A stretch of DNA of 40,173 bases from Nostocaceae cyanobacterium (GCA_030065825.1 JASJCY010000055.1:1-40173); one strand, 5' to 3'; numbered from the stretch's first letter, positions 33,801 to 40,173 are shown. The notes: a model not told the origin generated them from the letters alone. Made by a program: numbers and translations.

Positions 33801-34709
33801 CTCAATGCGAAAACTCCCCCCACTCCAAAAGTGAACATCCCCACCCACCGAGTTAGCACTTCGCAACACCATATCCCCACCAGAGAATAAGCCACTGTGG
33901 GGATGATTCAAAGCAAAAATATCTACTCCTTGATTCCCCTGAACCACCATATTTCCCCCAGCCGCAGCGATGAAGGGAGTTGCAGCACTATCTCGAATGC
34001 GTAGGGTATCCTGTGCTTGTAAATTTAAGTCCCCTCCAGCAAGAAGTTGACCTTGCAAGTTAAGATTATTACCTGCCAAAGTCAAGTTTTGCCCCACTAC
34101 CAAATTGCCTTTGTTAACAATATTTCCCGCCGGATTTTGACCATACTGCAACCCTGGTGTCAGATTAATCTTCAACAATGGCGGTGCTTGGGGATTCGTT
34201 GCACTAAATTCACTACCATCAGGAAACACAAAACTATTCGCTGTGGAAACCACAAAGGAACCATTCACATCTAACCGGGCATTCTCTGCAAAAATTATCC
34301 CATTGGGGTTAAGTAAAAACAGATTTGCACTACCGTCTACACCCAAGGTTCCCAGAATATTTGAAACATCCTTACCCGTAACTCTACTGAGGATATTCTC
34401 TATGCTGCTGGGGTTGGCGAAGTATACGCGCTGTCCTTCATTAACATTGAATTCCCGGAAACTGTGGAATAAATTCTCTCCGCGAGTTGCCCCTCCTTGA
34501 ATCAGTTCTGCGGGAAGACCTCTAATATTGCTGCTAGAATTCACCACCGAACGCTCATTACCTAGGGTGTCATCGACCACAATTTGGGCAAAAGCAGGGC
34601 TACAAGGGTAAATTCCCCATACTCCTAACGCCAGGAGTAATCCCAGGGAAGGGAATATCCTATGGTTTCGCCCTTGAGGGGACTTGGTAAACCTCACACC
34701 ATTAATCAT
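30807..34709 (-). CDS. Two-partner-secretion exoprotein with filamentous-haemagglutinin N-terminal (TPS) domain
   Basis: A 1300-aa secreted beta-helix protein. The signal peptide ends near SPAFAQ (about residue 42). The TPS domain (about 45-280) shows RGLPAELIQGGATRGENLFH, FREFNVNEGQRVYFANP and LLNPNGIIF, the NPNG-type motif recognised by an outer-membrane TpsB transporter. The rest consists of many beta-helix rungs with recurring units of about 60-70 residues (such as GNGRGGNLTVNASELVEITG). The C terminus has a conserved DFCTLGRGSQFIITGKGG segment found in cyanobacterial members. No TpsB partner is in the window. The start is ATG 34709, with GGAGG 7 nt upstream. It likely acts in surface adhesion or aggregation. 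Confidence 0.92.
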   Translation of the reverse strand: MINGVRFTKSPQGRNHRIFPSLGLLLALGVWGIYPCSPAFAQIVVDDTLGNERSVVNSSSNIRGLPAELIQGGATRGENLFHSFREFNVNEGQRVYFANPSSIENILSRVTGKDVSNILGTLGVDGSANLFLLNPNGIIFAENARLDVNGSFVVSTANSFVFPDGSEFSATNPQAPPLLKINLTPGLQYGQNPAGNIVNKGNLVVGQNLTLAGNNLNLQGQLLAGGDLNLQAQDTLRIRDSAATPFIAAAGGNMVVQGNQGVDIFALNHPHSGLFSGGDMVLRSANSVGGDVHFWSGGSFRIEQLDGSLGNLWSPNDPIIRANGNVSFDTYRGASLHIFAGGSVNLGSVTINGTDTSDFINETVTLSDGVTTVAINGSSKPTLDVRAGTTAIGSPLGLTGSSTPRGLSFASNTTPTADINIGRVSVDQPDGLVFLTNQYQPNAATSGAIQVGSIFTNDSRGRIFSGNSGDIFIDSRGDITLTSFGAINTTSLTGDAGNIHLTANEAISLANGSAVGSSMYGAGRGGNINIRGRTLSLRYGAVIASNTLGSGRGGDLNITTSESVQLTGTSFLQAGTAGAGDAGDLTIKTGKLTVRDGGIILTGTFGQGQAGNLTVVASDGVELIGVSNLFTGLFTSTLGTGNAGDLKIETTRLTVRDGAEIASGGIQGSEGNAGNLTVKASEFVELVGVDGERATGLFSGNDGQGDSGELKIDTRKLVMRNGAVAASGNNTAEGQAAKLTVNASESVELIGTKIDAEGNYLSSGLFSDTEGSADGADLNINTKRLLIRDGGQASAGTSGNGRGGNLTVNASELVEITGTSPNGEFSSWLRTRSNLGIRGLRATGDGGNLTINTQWLILRDGGQLSVSTVADGNGGNLTVNASDSVEITGDASVGYPSYRLNSGILAQVLSGATGNGGNIEVKTRSLSVKNGGRISTDTSADGNAGIVKINATNDISLDGVGRDGNPSGVFSSVSADSVGNGGSIDIKTPLLSVNNAAGIGVNSEGSGQAGNIQLGTDSFTLDNKAFVSAETTSNQGGNINIDLNKLLLMRNNSRISTTAGTAGAGGDGGKITINAKDGFLVTVPKENNDITANAFNGKGGEVIITAQGIFGFVPRSRQELVTLLGTDDANQLDPSRLPTSDITAISQNNPSVSSQGTVAINTPDTDPNRGLTELPSDIVDASQLIRQDFCTLGRGSQFIITGKGGITPSPNEPQSAVVPWDDLRLPTSSHRPNPKPSTQSVAPIRGVQRAQKSKPERIVEAQGFVVTGDGQVLLTASPAKITPQGVWLHPLDCQLLRDGS

Positions 34710-35098
34710 CAGCACACCTCCTGTGGGTTATGGAGATGCGACCCTACTTTTATTTATGACATAAAAAGCACACGGGATAACAAGTGCGAATAATTACTTA
34801 ACAAAGGCGATGTGCGCTCACCTTGGGTTTTCAGTAATTACTCTTTGTCCGGTAGAAGATTATCTGTAAAAAAAACTGCAAATAACCCAGAGAAATATTA
34901 GCTAATTTAAGAGCGGGAAGGAACTAATCTCACAAAGTATACAAAATATTAAGTTTGTTTGCTAACGCTACCCAAATGTGCATAAGGCTTGGCAAGTCAA
35001 CCTACGAGTTAAGTGAAATAGTAGGTAGAAAACGACTCTGTATTTGAGTCACTGACAAGTTTAAGTTTATTTTTCAAATTTCTAATTAGGAGGGAATC
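34710..35098. other. 389-nt divergent promoter region between the haemagglutinin-like gene and nblA
   Basis: The region is AT-rich with no ORF of note. ACCTAC (35000-35005) and GTAGGT (35021-35026) form a short inverted repeat that could be an operator, though 6-bp arms are weak evidence. A partial copy of the GCATAAAA motif (GTGCATAAGG at about 34979) lies about 110 nt before nblA. I found no good NtcA box (GTA-N8-TAC), although nblA genes are often nitrogen-regulated. Confidence 0.5.
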
Positions 35099-35275
35099 AT
35101 GTTAAAACCAATTGAACTATCTCTGGAACAAGAATTCAACATCCGTGCATTTGAAACCCAGGTGCAACAAATGAACCGGGAACAGGCTCAAGAGTTTTTA
35201 GTCCAACTCTACCGACATATGATGGCACGGGAACAGATGTACAAAGAGTTGATCAAACAGGAATGGAATTTATAA
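35099..35275 (+). CDS. nblA: Phycobilisome degradation protein NblA
   Basis: A 58-aa protein. The sequence MLKPIELSLEQEFNIRAFET, the central Q-rich helix and the end MYKELIKQEWNL match NblA along its full length. NblA is a small helical dimer that binds phycobiliproteins and recruits the ClpC protease, so that phycobilisomes are dismantled under nitrogen or sulfur starvation. The C-terminal Leu/Lys/Trp region that contacts phycobiliprotein is present. TAGGAGG lies 4-5 nt before the ATG. Heterocystous strains usually carry more than one nblA, so this may be a paralog. It is probably monocistronic, since a strong terminator follows. Confidence 0.95.
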   Translation: MLKPIELSLEQEFNIRAFETQVQQMNREQAQEFLVQLYRHMMAREQMYKELIKQEWNL

Positions 35276-35320
35276 TCAAGTTTTGCTGTCAATTAGCCCG
35301 GATGATTTCATTCTTCCTCT

Positions 35321-35350
35321 ATAAGCCAGGGAATCAATTCCCTGGCTTAT
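35321..35350 (+). terminator. nblA terminator hairpin
   Basis: ATAAGCCAGGGAA (35321-35333) pairs perfectly over 13 bp with TTCCCTGGCTTAT (35338-35350) around the loop TCAA. The T-run after it is weak (TGCTTTGTTGG). It lies 45 nt after the nblA stop. A second hairpin with the same GAATCAATTC centre follows at 35406-35425. Confidence 0.65.
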
Positions 35351-35405
35351 TGCTTTGTTGGTTAAAATGATGACTTACAGCATTTTCAATTATGCCTCAT
35401 TAACC

Positions 35406-35425
35406 CCTCGGAATCAATTCCGAGG
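35406..35425. repeat. Second hairpin with the same centre as the nblA terminator
   Basis: CCTCGGAA (35406-35413) pairs with TTCCGAGG (35418-35425) around TCAA. Its GGAATCAATTCC centre is identical to that of the hairpin at 35321-35350 although the arms differ. Confidence 0.6.
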
Positions 35426-35524
35426 AACTGATAAACAAAGTCTGATAAATCATACTAGGTAAGGTTTTCAGTACATTTTAGCAACCCCACTGCCAAGAAA
35501 ATTTTTAAGTTATGTTAAGAAAAA

Positions 35525-35543
35525 CCCTCCTGAGTGCATAAAA
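35525..35543 (+). promoter_or_regulatory. Shared promoter-like motif, copy 2 (upstream of the RTX gene)
   Basis: CCCT (35525-35528) is followed by GCATAAAA (35536-35543), 89 nt before the start codon. Downstream similarity with copy 3 continues (CTTAATCGAG here, TTTAACCGAG there). The CCCT to GCATAAAA spacing is 2 nt shorter than in the other copies. Confidence 0.45.
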
Positions 35544-35632
35544 ACCAGAACTTAATCGAGTTGTAGTCAGAGTGAATTCGGTAAGTGTTTATTTTCACTC
35601 AACCATTAACTACAACTCATAGGAGAAATAAA

Positions 35633-37393
35633 ATGACGAACTATTATCATGGCACTCCTGGTCCTGACTACTTTAAAGCATATCAAAATGATTTCCTTGG
35701 AATCGTCAAATGGTGGGAATCATGGAAAATGTACGGTGCTGGAGGTGATGACACTCTCATTGGCGGAGGGATAGATGACACAATTGATGGTGGTTCAGGC
35801 AATGATCGCCTATATGGTCTCAGTGGACATGACAGAATTTATGGCGGTAGTGGCAACGACATAATTTATGGCGGTAGTGGCGATGATACCACGAATGGTG
35901 GGGATGGCGACGACACCCTCAGCGGCGGTAGTGGCAACGACAAACTTTATGGTTATGGTGGCAACGACAAACTTTATGGTTATAGTGGCAACGACAAACT
36001 CTATGGCGGCACAGGTAGCGATATCCTTGATGGTGGCACAGGCAAGGATAGCATGTATGGTGGCACAGGCGACGACAAGTATTATGTGCAGAATTGGAGG
36101 GACGAAGTTGTTGAATATGATGGTGAAGGAACTGACACGGTTTACTCTTACATTAATTACGCCCTAAGCCCAAACGTAGAAAATCTCAGTTTGTTGAATA
36201 GAGCTTCTAGTGGATATGGTAATACCAGAGATAACACCATCCGTGGTAACGACTATAATAATTACCTCTATGGCTATGGTGGCAAGGACTATCTCAGTGG
36301 CGGTAGTGGCAAGGACTATCTCAGTGGCGGTAGTGGCAAGGACTATCTCAGTGGCGGTAGTGGCAAGGACACCCTCCGTGGTGGCACAGGTAGCGATATC
36401 ATGTACGGTGGTACAGGTGATGACATCTATTATGTGGACACTACAGGGGATAAAGTTGTTGAATATGCTAGTCAAGGAACTGACCAAGTTTACTCTGACA
36501 TTAGTTACACCCTAAATTCAAACGTAGAAAATCTGAGCTTGTTAGGAAGTGCTTATTATGGAGGTGGCAATATCCTCAATAACAGCATCAGTGGTAACAG
36601 CTATAACAATTACCTCTACGGTAATGCCGGCAATGACTACCTCAGAGGCGGTAGTGGCAACGACTATCTCAGTGGCGGTAGTGGCAAGGACTATCTCGGA
36701 GGCGATAGTGGCAAGGACACCCTCAGTGGTGGTAGTGGTAGCGACACCCTTAATGGTGGCACAGGTAACGACAAACTTGATGGTGGCACAGGTAGCGACA
36801 CCATGTACGGTGGTACAGGTGATGACATCTATTATGTGGACAGTACAGGGGATAAAGTTTTTGAATATACTGGTCGAGGAACTGACCGAGTTTACTCTTA
36901 CATTAATTACACCCTAGGCTCAGACGTAGAGAATCTGAGCTTGTTAGAAAGTGCTTATTATGGAGGTGGCAATATCCTCAATAACAGCATCCGTGGTAAC
37001 AGCCGTAACAATTACCTCTATGGCGGTAGTGGCAACGACAAACTCTATGGCGGTAGTGGCAACGACATCCTCAATGGTGGCACAGGCAATGATTTCATCG
37101 ACGGCTTTGGTCACACTAGCAATGAGTCTGACACACTTTACGGTGGTGCTGGTGCAGATATCTTCATCTTAGGTAATTCCCTTGCTGCTTACTATCAAAG
37201 TGCAGGCAATGCTAAGATTACCGACTTTAACCGTGTTGAAGGCGACAAAATTCAAGTCTTTGGCAGCACAAGCATAAGTGACTACACACTCACGCCCTTT
37301 GGTGGTGGTATGGAAATCAACTACAAAGGTGACTTAATCGGTTACGTCTCAAACACTACCAATGTCTTCGCAAGTGATTTGGTCTTTGTCTAA
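35633..37393 (+). CDS. RTX-type calcium-binding exoprotein (haemolysin-type nonapeptide repeats)
   Basis: A 586-aa acidic protein built almost wholly of GGxGxDxLx nonapeptides (for example GGSGNDKLYGGSGND), which form Ca2+-binding parallel beta rolls outside the cell. Three copies of a longer module (DKVVEYxxxGTDxVYSxI then NVENLSLL) alternate with the repeat blocks. The C-terminal 90 residues (TDFNRVEGDKIQVFG...ASDLVFV) have the form of a type I secretion signal. There is no N-terminal signal peptide, as expected for an ABC-exporter substrate; no exporter is in the window. ATG 35633 has AGGAG 7 nt upstream and is preferred over an ATG 48 nt earlier. No enzymatic domain is visible, so it is a structural or adhesive protein rather than a proven toxin. 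Confidence 0.92.
   Translation: MTNYYHGTPGPDYFKAYQNDFLGIVKWWESWKMYGAGGDDTLIGGGIDDTIDGGSGNDRLYGLSGHDRIYGGSGNDIIYGGSGDDTTNGGDGDDTLSGGSGNDKLYGYGGNDKLYGYSGNDKLYGGTGSDILDGGTGKDSMYGGTGDDKYYVQNWRDEVVEYDGEGTDTVYSYINYALSPNVENLSLLNRASSGYGNTRDNTIRGNDYNNYLYGYGGKDYLSGGSGKDYLSGGSGKDYLSGGSGKDTLRGGTGSDIMYGGTGDDIYYVDTTGDKVVEYASQGTDQVYSDISYTLNSNVENLSLLGSAYYGGGNILNNSISGNSYNNYLYGNAGNDYLRGGSGNDYLSGGSGKDYLGGDSGKDTLSGGSGSDTLNGGTGNDKLDGGTGSDTMYGGTGDDIYYVDSTGDKVFEYTGRGTDRVYSYINYTLGSDVENLSLLESAYYGGGNILNNSIRGNSRNNYLYGGSGNDKLYGGSGNDILNGGTGNDFIDGFGHTSNESDTLYGGAGADIFILGNSLAAYYQSAGNAKITDFNRVEGDKIQVFGSTSISDYTLTPFGGGMEINYKGDLIGYVSNTTNVFASDLVFV
36290..36370 (+). repeat. Three identical 27-bp tandem units inside the RTX gene
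   Basis: The 27-bp unit starting TATCTCAGTGGCGGTAGTGG occurs three times without a change at 36290-36316, 36317-36343 and 36344-36370. Each encodes one nonapeptide YLSGGSGKD. Such perfect copies imply very recent duplication or gene conversion and a locus prone to length variation. Confidence 0.9.
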
Positions 37394-37399
37394 TAGTCT

Positions 37400-37521
37400 G
37401 ATTTAATGGCGTTGCTGATTTGAAGTTGAATCCAAGTGTAGAGACGTTGCAGTGCAACGTCTGGAACAAGGGTTTTAGAATTACACAACATCATGCATGG
37501 ATTCAGCAACGCCGATTTAAT
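37400..37521. mobile_element. MITE with perfect 11-bp terminal inverted repeats and 8-bp target-site duplication
   Basis: GGCGTTGCTGA (37408-37418) is exactly inverted as TCAGCAACGCC (37503-37513). Both ends are flanked by the same 8 bp, GATTTAAT (37400-37407 and 37514-37521). The 106-bp element has no ORF. It contains a perfect hairpin AGACGTTGCA/TGCAACGTCT (37442-37451/37453-37462), itself a common cyanobacterial repeat. The intact duplication indicates a recent transposition, presumably driven by a full-length relative elsewhere in the genome. Confidence 0.88.
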
Positions 37522-37622
37522 AATTAGCGATCGCTCTTTGTGGGTTTATCCCACTTTTTTTTGCTTTTCATACTTTAGAACTCACGTTTTGTCAAGAGCA
37601 TCTTTAATTTTTTTAAACAAAA

Positions 37623-37643
37623 CCCTTTCGATAATGCATAAAA
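37623..37643 (+). promoter_or_regulatory. Shared promoter-like motif, copy 3 (upstream of the parvulin gene)
   Basis: CCCT (37623-37626) is followed by GCATAAAA (37636-37643), 83 nt before the ATG. It lies downstream of the MITE, which therefore has not separated it from its gene. Confidence 0.45.
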
Positions 37644-37726
37644 CCTAAATTTTAACCGAGTAGTCATTAGACCCAATCACTATTAATCCTCAAAGGAGAA
37701 AACACTCTCACTGGAGGTACGCAAAT

Positions 37727-38470
37727 ATGACTAGTTTACAAGTTGCTAATCACACCCTCAACTCCGAGGAAATCATACCCCTACTCGCCAGTTACCGGAT
37801 GATTCCCCAACTAATGTCTGAGAGCATTATTGACCAAGCCATACAACCAATTGACTGCACTCCAGAAGAGACAGCGCAAGCATTACAAGAATTCGACAGC
37901 CATTGGGGATTGACTTCAGAAAGAGAAAGAGAAGCTTGGCGAAAGCAATATGGGTTAACCCAAGAACAGTTAGAAGAACTTGCAACCCGCAGACTGAAAG
38001 TGGAAAAATTCAAACAAGTCACTTGGGGAAAGGAAGTGAATTCTTATTTTGAAAGGCGCAAAAATTTTCTCGCACAAGTTATTTATTCCTTAATTCGGAC
38101 TGAAGACAAATGGCTTGGTAACGAAATTTATTTTCGCATTAAAGATGGAGAGCAATCTTTTGCTGAATTGGCGAGGGAATACTCAGAAGGTCCAGAAGCC
38201 GAAACTGGTGGAATGCTAGGACCAGTAGAATTGGGTAATGTCCATCCCCATCTGGCTCAACTGCTGTTTACAAGTCCCGTTGGTCAAATTCAGCCACCTG
38301 TACCTTTAGGGGAATGGCGAGTAATTATCAGGGTGGAAAAGTTTGTCCCTGCTAAATTAGATAACGCTATGCGTCAACGCTTGTTACAGGAGAATTTCCA
38401 AGCTTGGTTTCAAGAACAACTCCAGCAACTCTCTCCCCAAGAGCAAATTTGGATGGGAGTGAATTCTTAA
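37727..38470 (+). CDS. Parvulin-type (PpiC) peptidyl-prolyl isomerase
   Basis: A 247-aa protein. An N-terminal SurA-like helical region (about 1-115) with EIIPLLASYRMIPQLMSES is followed by a parvulin domain (about 125-215): KDGEQSFAELAREYSEGPEA, ETGGMLGPVELGNVHP, VGQIQPPVPLGEWRVIIRVE. There is no signal peptide, so it acts in the cytoplasm. Cyanobacterial proteins of this type usually sit beside type I secretion exporters and their substrates, which fits the RTX gene just upstream; here the exporter is absent. GGAGG lies 9 nt before the ATG. It may keep the RTX protein or another export substrate in a secretion-competent form (inference). Confidence 0.88.
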   Translation: MTSLQVANHTLNSEEIIPLLASYRMIPQLMSESIIDQAIQPIDCTPEETAQALQEFDSHWGLTSEREREAWRKQYGLTQEQLEELATRRLKVEKFKQVTWGKEVNSYFERRKNFLAQVIYSLIRTEDKWLGNEIYFRIKDGEQSFAELAREYSEGPEAETGGMLGPVELGNVHPHLAQLLFTSPVGQIQPPVPLGEWRVIIRVEKFVPAKLDNAMRQRLLQENFQAWFQEQLQQLSPQEQIWMGVNS

Positions 38471-38500
38471 TTCGTAATTCGTAATTCGTAATTCGTAATT
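38468..38500. repeat. Heptamer tandem repeat TAATTCG, about 4.7 copies
   Basis: The units begin exactly at the TAA stop codon of the parvulin gene (38468) and run to 38500. This is a short tandemly repeated repetitive sequence of the type known from heterocystous cyanobacteria. Slippage here would change only the 3' untranslated region. Confidence 0.85.
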
Positions 38501-38709
38501 AAGAAAAGCATCTGGCTATAAGACAAGGAGGATAAAAACCTGTACGATAAAAATATTACAGTTCCCAAGCACAATTACTCTCTCGTGATTATTGTCCCCA
38601 GATGAGTTGAATTTTAAAGATAACTATCAAATCAAGTATATGTTGGAAAAATATTTACAGGGTATCCAGGAATAAATCCTGACTTCCCTTCTCAAAGGGA
38701 GTGATGACA

Positions 38710-39894
38710 ATGACATTTTCTTACGCTAGACCGACAGAATTATGGTTAGAAATACCACCAAATCTCTCAGTAGAATCTCGGGAGCAAAGCCAGGGTTTTT
38801 CTTTATCCAGTAGTAGCTGGCGAGCATATTTGAATCACATTTGTTACCAAGTTTTTCTCCCCTGGATTAGGGAAGAATATGCACCCCAAGCAACAATGTG
38901 GCTGAAAAAGTCTGCTCTGTCTAGTGTGTGGGAATTTGTCAATGGGACTGTTGTTGTCATTGGTACAAAACGAATAGTATTATTACCTACAGAAGCAATT
39001 GACAAGGATGAATTACGAGTACCCCAAGAATGGGTGGATATTCCTAGTTGGGTAGGAGATTATTACTTAGCAGTGCAGGTAAATCTCCATGAACAATGGC
39101 TGAGAATTTGGGGTTATACCACCCATCAGCAACTGAAGACTGAAGGCAGATATGACCCTAGAAACCGTAGTTATTATTTGGATGGGGATGATGTAATTCG
39201 AGATATGAAGGTTCTCTGGGTAGCACAGCAACTCTGTCCAGATGAGGTAACGCGAGGGATGGTAGCACCTTTGCCTATTTTACCAGTGGCACAAACTGAA
39301 AATTTACTACAACGCTTGAGTAATCCATCAGTGGTTTTTCCTAGATTAGCAGTGCCATTTACTCTGTGGGGAGCGTTGCTGGAAAATGAAGATTGGCGAT
39401 CGCGTCTGTACCATCAGCGTCTAAGTGAAGTGACACCTGTACAAGTGCTGGTAAATCTGAATCGCTGGTTAGAAAATGTGTTTGATGCGGGTTGGCAATC
39501 CTTGGAAACTCTATCATCGTCATCAACGGGTTTAGCTTACAGTTTGAGTCGCGTCAGGGGTGCTAATGGCTTTGGGGATAGCCAGGTGCAGGGGTGCAAG
39601 TTGATTGATTTGCCAGCAGGTGAGTCTGTAGCGCTGCTGGTAGGGTTAACAACATCAGCAGATGGCAGAATTAGTGTGCGCATACAGCTGCATCCTCTTC
39701 CTGGAAACCGTTATTTACCTGCAAATATTAAATTGATTTTGCGCTTAGAGTCCAAAGAAATACTGCAATCTGTGGAAGCAGGAGGTGAAGATAATTATAT
39801 TCAAATACCGCGCTTTAGATGTTCGTCAGAATTTAGTTTTAGTGTCCAAGTAGGATTGGATGAATTTGAGATTACTGAAGATTTTTTAGTGTAA
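38710..39894 (+). CDS. DUF1822-family protein
   Basis: A 394-aa protein recognised as DUF1822 by its opening PTELWLEIPPNLSVESREQ, the FLPWIREEY segment, WEFVNGTVVVIGTKRIVLLP, WVGDYYLAVQVNLHEQWLRIWGYT-like block and the end GEDNYIQIPRFRCSSEFSFS. It is a cyanobacterial family of unknown biochemical function without transmembrane helices, often found beside sigma-70-type factors and CHAT or CHASE2 proteins, which agrees with the sigma-factor and CHAT genes in this region. AAGGGAG is 8 nt before ATG 38710; a GTG at 38701 and an ATG at 38704 are closer than a ribosome site allows. I infer a signalling partner role only from this recurring neighbourhood. Confidence 0.85.
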   Translation: MTFSYARPTELWLEIPPNLSVESREQSQGFSLSSSSWRAYLNHICYQVFLPWIREEYAPQATMWLKKSALSSVWEFVNGTVVVIGTKRIVLLPTEAIDKDELRVPQEWVDIPSWVGDYYLAVQVNLHEQWLRIWGYTTHQQLKTEGRYDPRNRSYYLDGDDVIRDMKVLWVAQQLCPDEVTRGMVAPLPILPVAQTENLLQRLSNPSVVFPRLAVPFTLWGALLENEDWRSRLYHQRLSEVTPVQVLVNLNRWLENVFDAGWQSLETLSSSSTGLAYSLSRVRGANGFGDSQVQGCKLIDLPAGESVALLVGLTTSADGRISVRIQLHPLPGNRYLPANIKLILRLESKEILQSVEAGGEDNYIQIPRFRCSSEFSFSVQVGLDEFEITEDFLV

Positions 39895-39909
39895 ATAGTA
39901 GTGAATTCA

Positions 39910-39958
39910 AGGGGTGTATAAATAACTTGTATATTAATTATGAATTATTTTCACCCCT
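39910..39958 (+). terminator. Possible terminator or hairpin after the DUF1822 gene
   Basis: AGGGGTG (39910-39916) pairs with CACCCCT (39952-39958) over 7 bp around a 35-nt AT-rich loop. There is no T-run, so termination activity is uncertain. Confidence 0.35.
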
Positions 39959-40036
39959 CGCTTAATTAGTCCCAATATTATTAATATATGGGCATGAAAG
40001 GGTGATTATATCTTCCAGCATAAAAGTAAAATGGTT

Positions 40037-40173
40037 AGGACTTACGCAAGCGTCACAAAATTCTGGTAACTGGCACACATACTTCAATTTGAAATAAAAC
40101 TCTATGTTCCTTGATTTATAGGCATTATAGATAAATCACTACTATGTGACAGTTTTAGGGTAAATGTGCCAGT
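40037..40173. mobile_element. Possible mobile-element end at the right window edge
   Basis: AGGACTTACGCAAG (40037-40050) resembles the terminal sequence of common cyanobacterial insertion sequences and MITEs. ACTGGCACA (40069-40077) is inverted as TGTGCCAGT at the last nine bases of the window (40165-40173). The element, if real, is cut by the window edge. Confidence 0.3.

Larger units (their letters stand above)
35276..35632. other. 357-nt spacer with two hairpins and a candidate promoter before the RTX gene
   Basis: No gene is visible. The nblA terminator (35321-35350), a second hairpin with the same loop (35406-35425) and copy 2 of the shared promoter-like motif (35525-35543) are the only structures that I can support. 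Confidence 0.6.
37394..37726. other. 333-nt spacer with a MITE and a candidate promoter
   Basis: The spacer between the RTX and parvulin genes contains the 106-bp element at 37408-37513 and copy 3 of the shared promoter-like motif at 37623-37643. An HIP1 GCGATCGC lies just after the element. I see no gene. Confidence 0.6.

Noticed and set aside
34900-35098. NtcA-binding site upstream of nblA
   Set aside because: No GTA-N8-TAC with a properly spaced -10 box could be found by eye.
36290-36370. 27-bp direct repeats as a possible CRISPR array
   Set aside because: The units are contiguous with no spacers and keep the reading frame of the RTX protein.
36164-36917. Long frames on both strands inside the RTX gene, with Ser/Ala/Val/Thr-rich repeats
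   Set aside because: They arise from the repetitive coding sequence read in other frames. The RTX frame has the family motifs, a ribosome site and the secretion-signal-like end.
38527-38605. AAGGAGG followed by CTG and an open frame of 22 codons
   Set aside because: It would need a CTG start, is very short and shows no recognisable sequence. It is noted only because the ribosome site is strong.

Overview
The window looks like chromosome from a filamentous, probably heterocystous cyanobacterium (Nostocales-like). The support is: many copies of the HIP1 octamer GCGATCGC, a clear nblA gene (phycobilisome degradation), an xisH/xisI pair, heptamer-type short tandem repeats, and several dispersed hairpin repeats typical of these genomes. 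The genus cannot be assigned from sequence reading alone.

Positions 1-953 are gene debris: the end of a coiled-coil ORF, the middle of a DNA cytosine-5 methyltransferase without its SAM-binding N terminus, the C terminus of a multicopper oxidase fused in frame to it, and the C terminus of a Zn-type alcohol dehydrogenase/quinone oxidoreductase. The last fragment meets the exopolysaccharide cluster tail to tail at a probable rearrangement breakpoint.

Positions 940-23082 form one long minus-strand exopolysaccharide (EPS) cluster, apparently transcribed from about 23.6 kb towards 0.9 kb. In order it encodes: a CapD/WbpM-type sugar 4,6-dehydratase, a Wzx-like flippase, a secreted beta-helix (GH28-like) protein with a Calx-beta domain, a GT4 glycosyltransferase, a Wzy-like polymerase, three more GT4 enzymes (two of them tandem paralogs), a short undecaprenyl-phosphate sugar transferase, a WbqC-like protein, a PIG-L deacetylase, an N-acetyl sugar amidotransferase, two tandem FemAB/GNAT-like acyltransferases, a SAM methyltransferase, a DegT aminotransferase and a Wzc-like chain-length regulator/tyrosine kinase. 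The set describes a Wzx/Wzy pathway making a heteropolysaccharide with modified amino sugars. The outer-membrane OPX exporter is not in the window.

Positions 23083-24926 hold no convincing gene. They contain a long, hairpin-rich leader on the EPS strand (candidate structured RNA at 23441-23655), a dispersed C/G-rich hairpin repeat, an 18-bp inverted repeat pair whose right end directly abuts a second remnant of a methyltransferase gene, and a 9-bp tandem repeat.

Positions 24927-39894 are a cell-surface/secretion and regulation region. It holds a group 3/ECF-like sigma factor, a 43-aa small ORF, a TPR-CHAT protein, xisI/xisH, a 1300-aa two-partner-secretion exoprotein (filamentous haemagglutinin N-terminal domain), nblA, an RTX calcium-binding exoprotein, a parvulin-type prolyl isomerase and a DUF1822 protein. 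The small ORF, the RTX gene and the parvulin gene share an upstream motif (CCCT, 11-13 nt from the first C, then GCATAAAA), which makes a local regulon under the neighbouring sigma factor a testable idea. The spacers here carry a 106-bp MITE with perfect 11-bp terminal inverted repeats and an 8-bp target duplication, hairpin repeats with small nested insertions, and a heptamer tandem repeat. A possible mobile-element border lies at the right edge.
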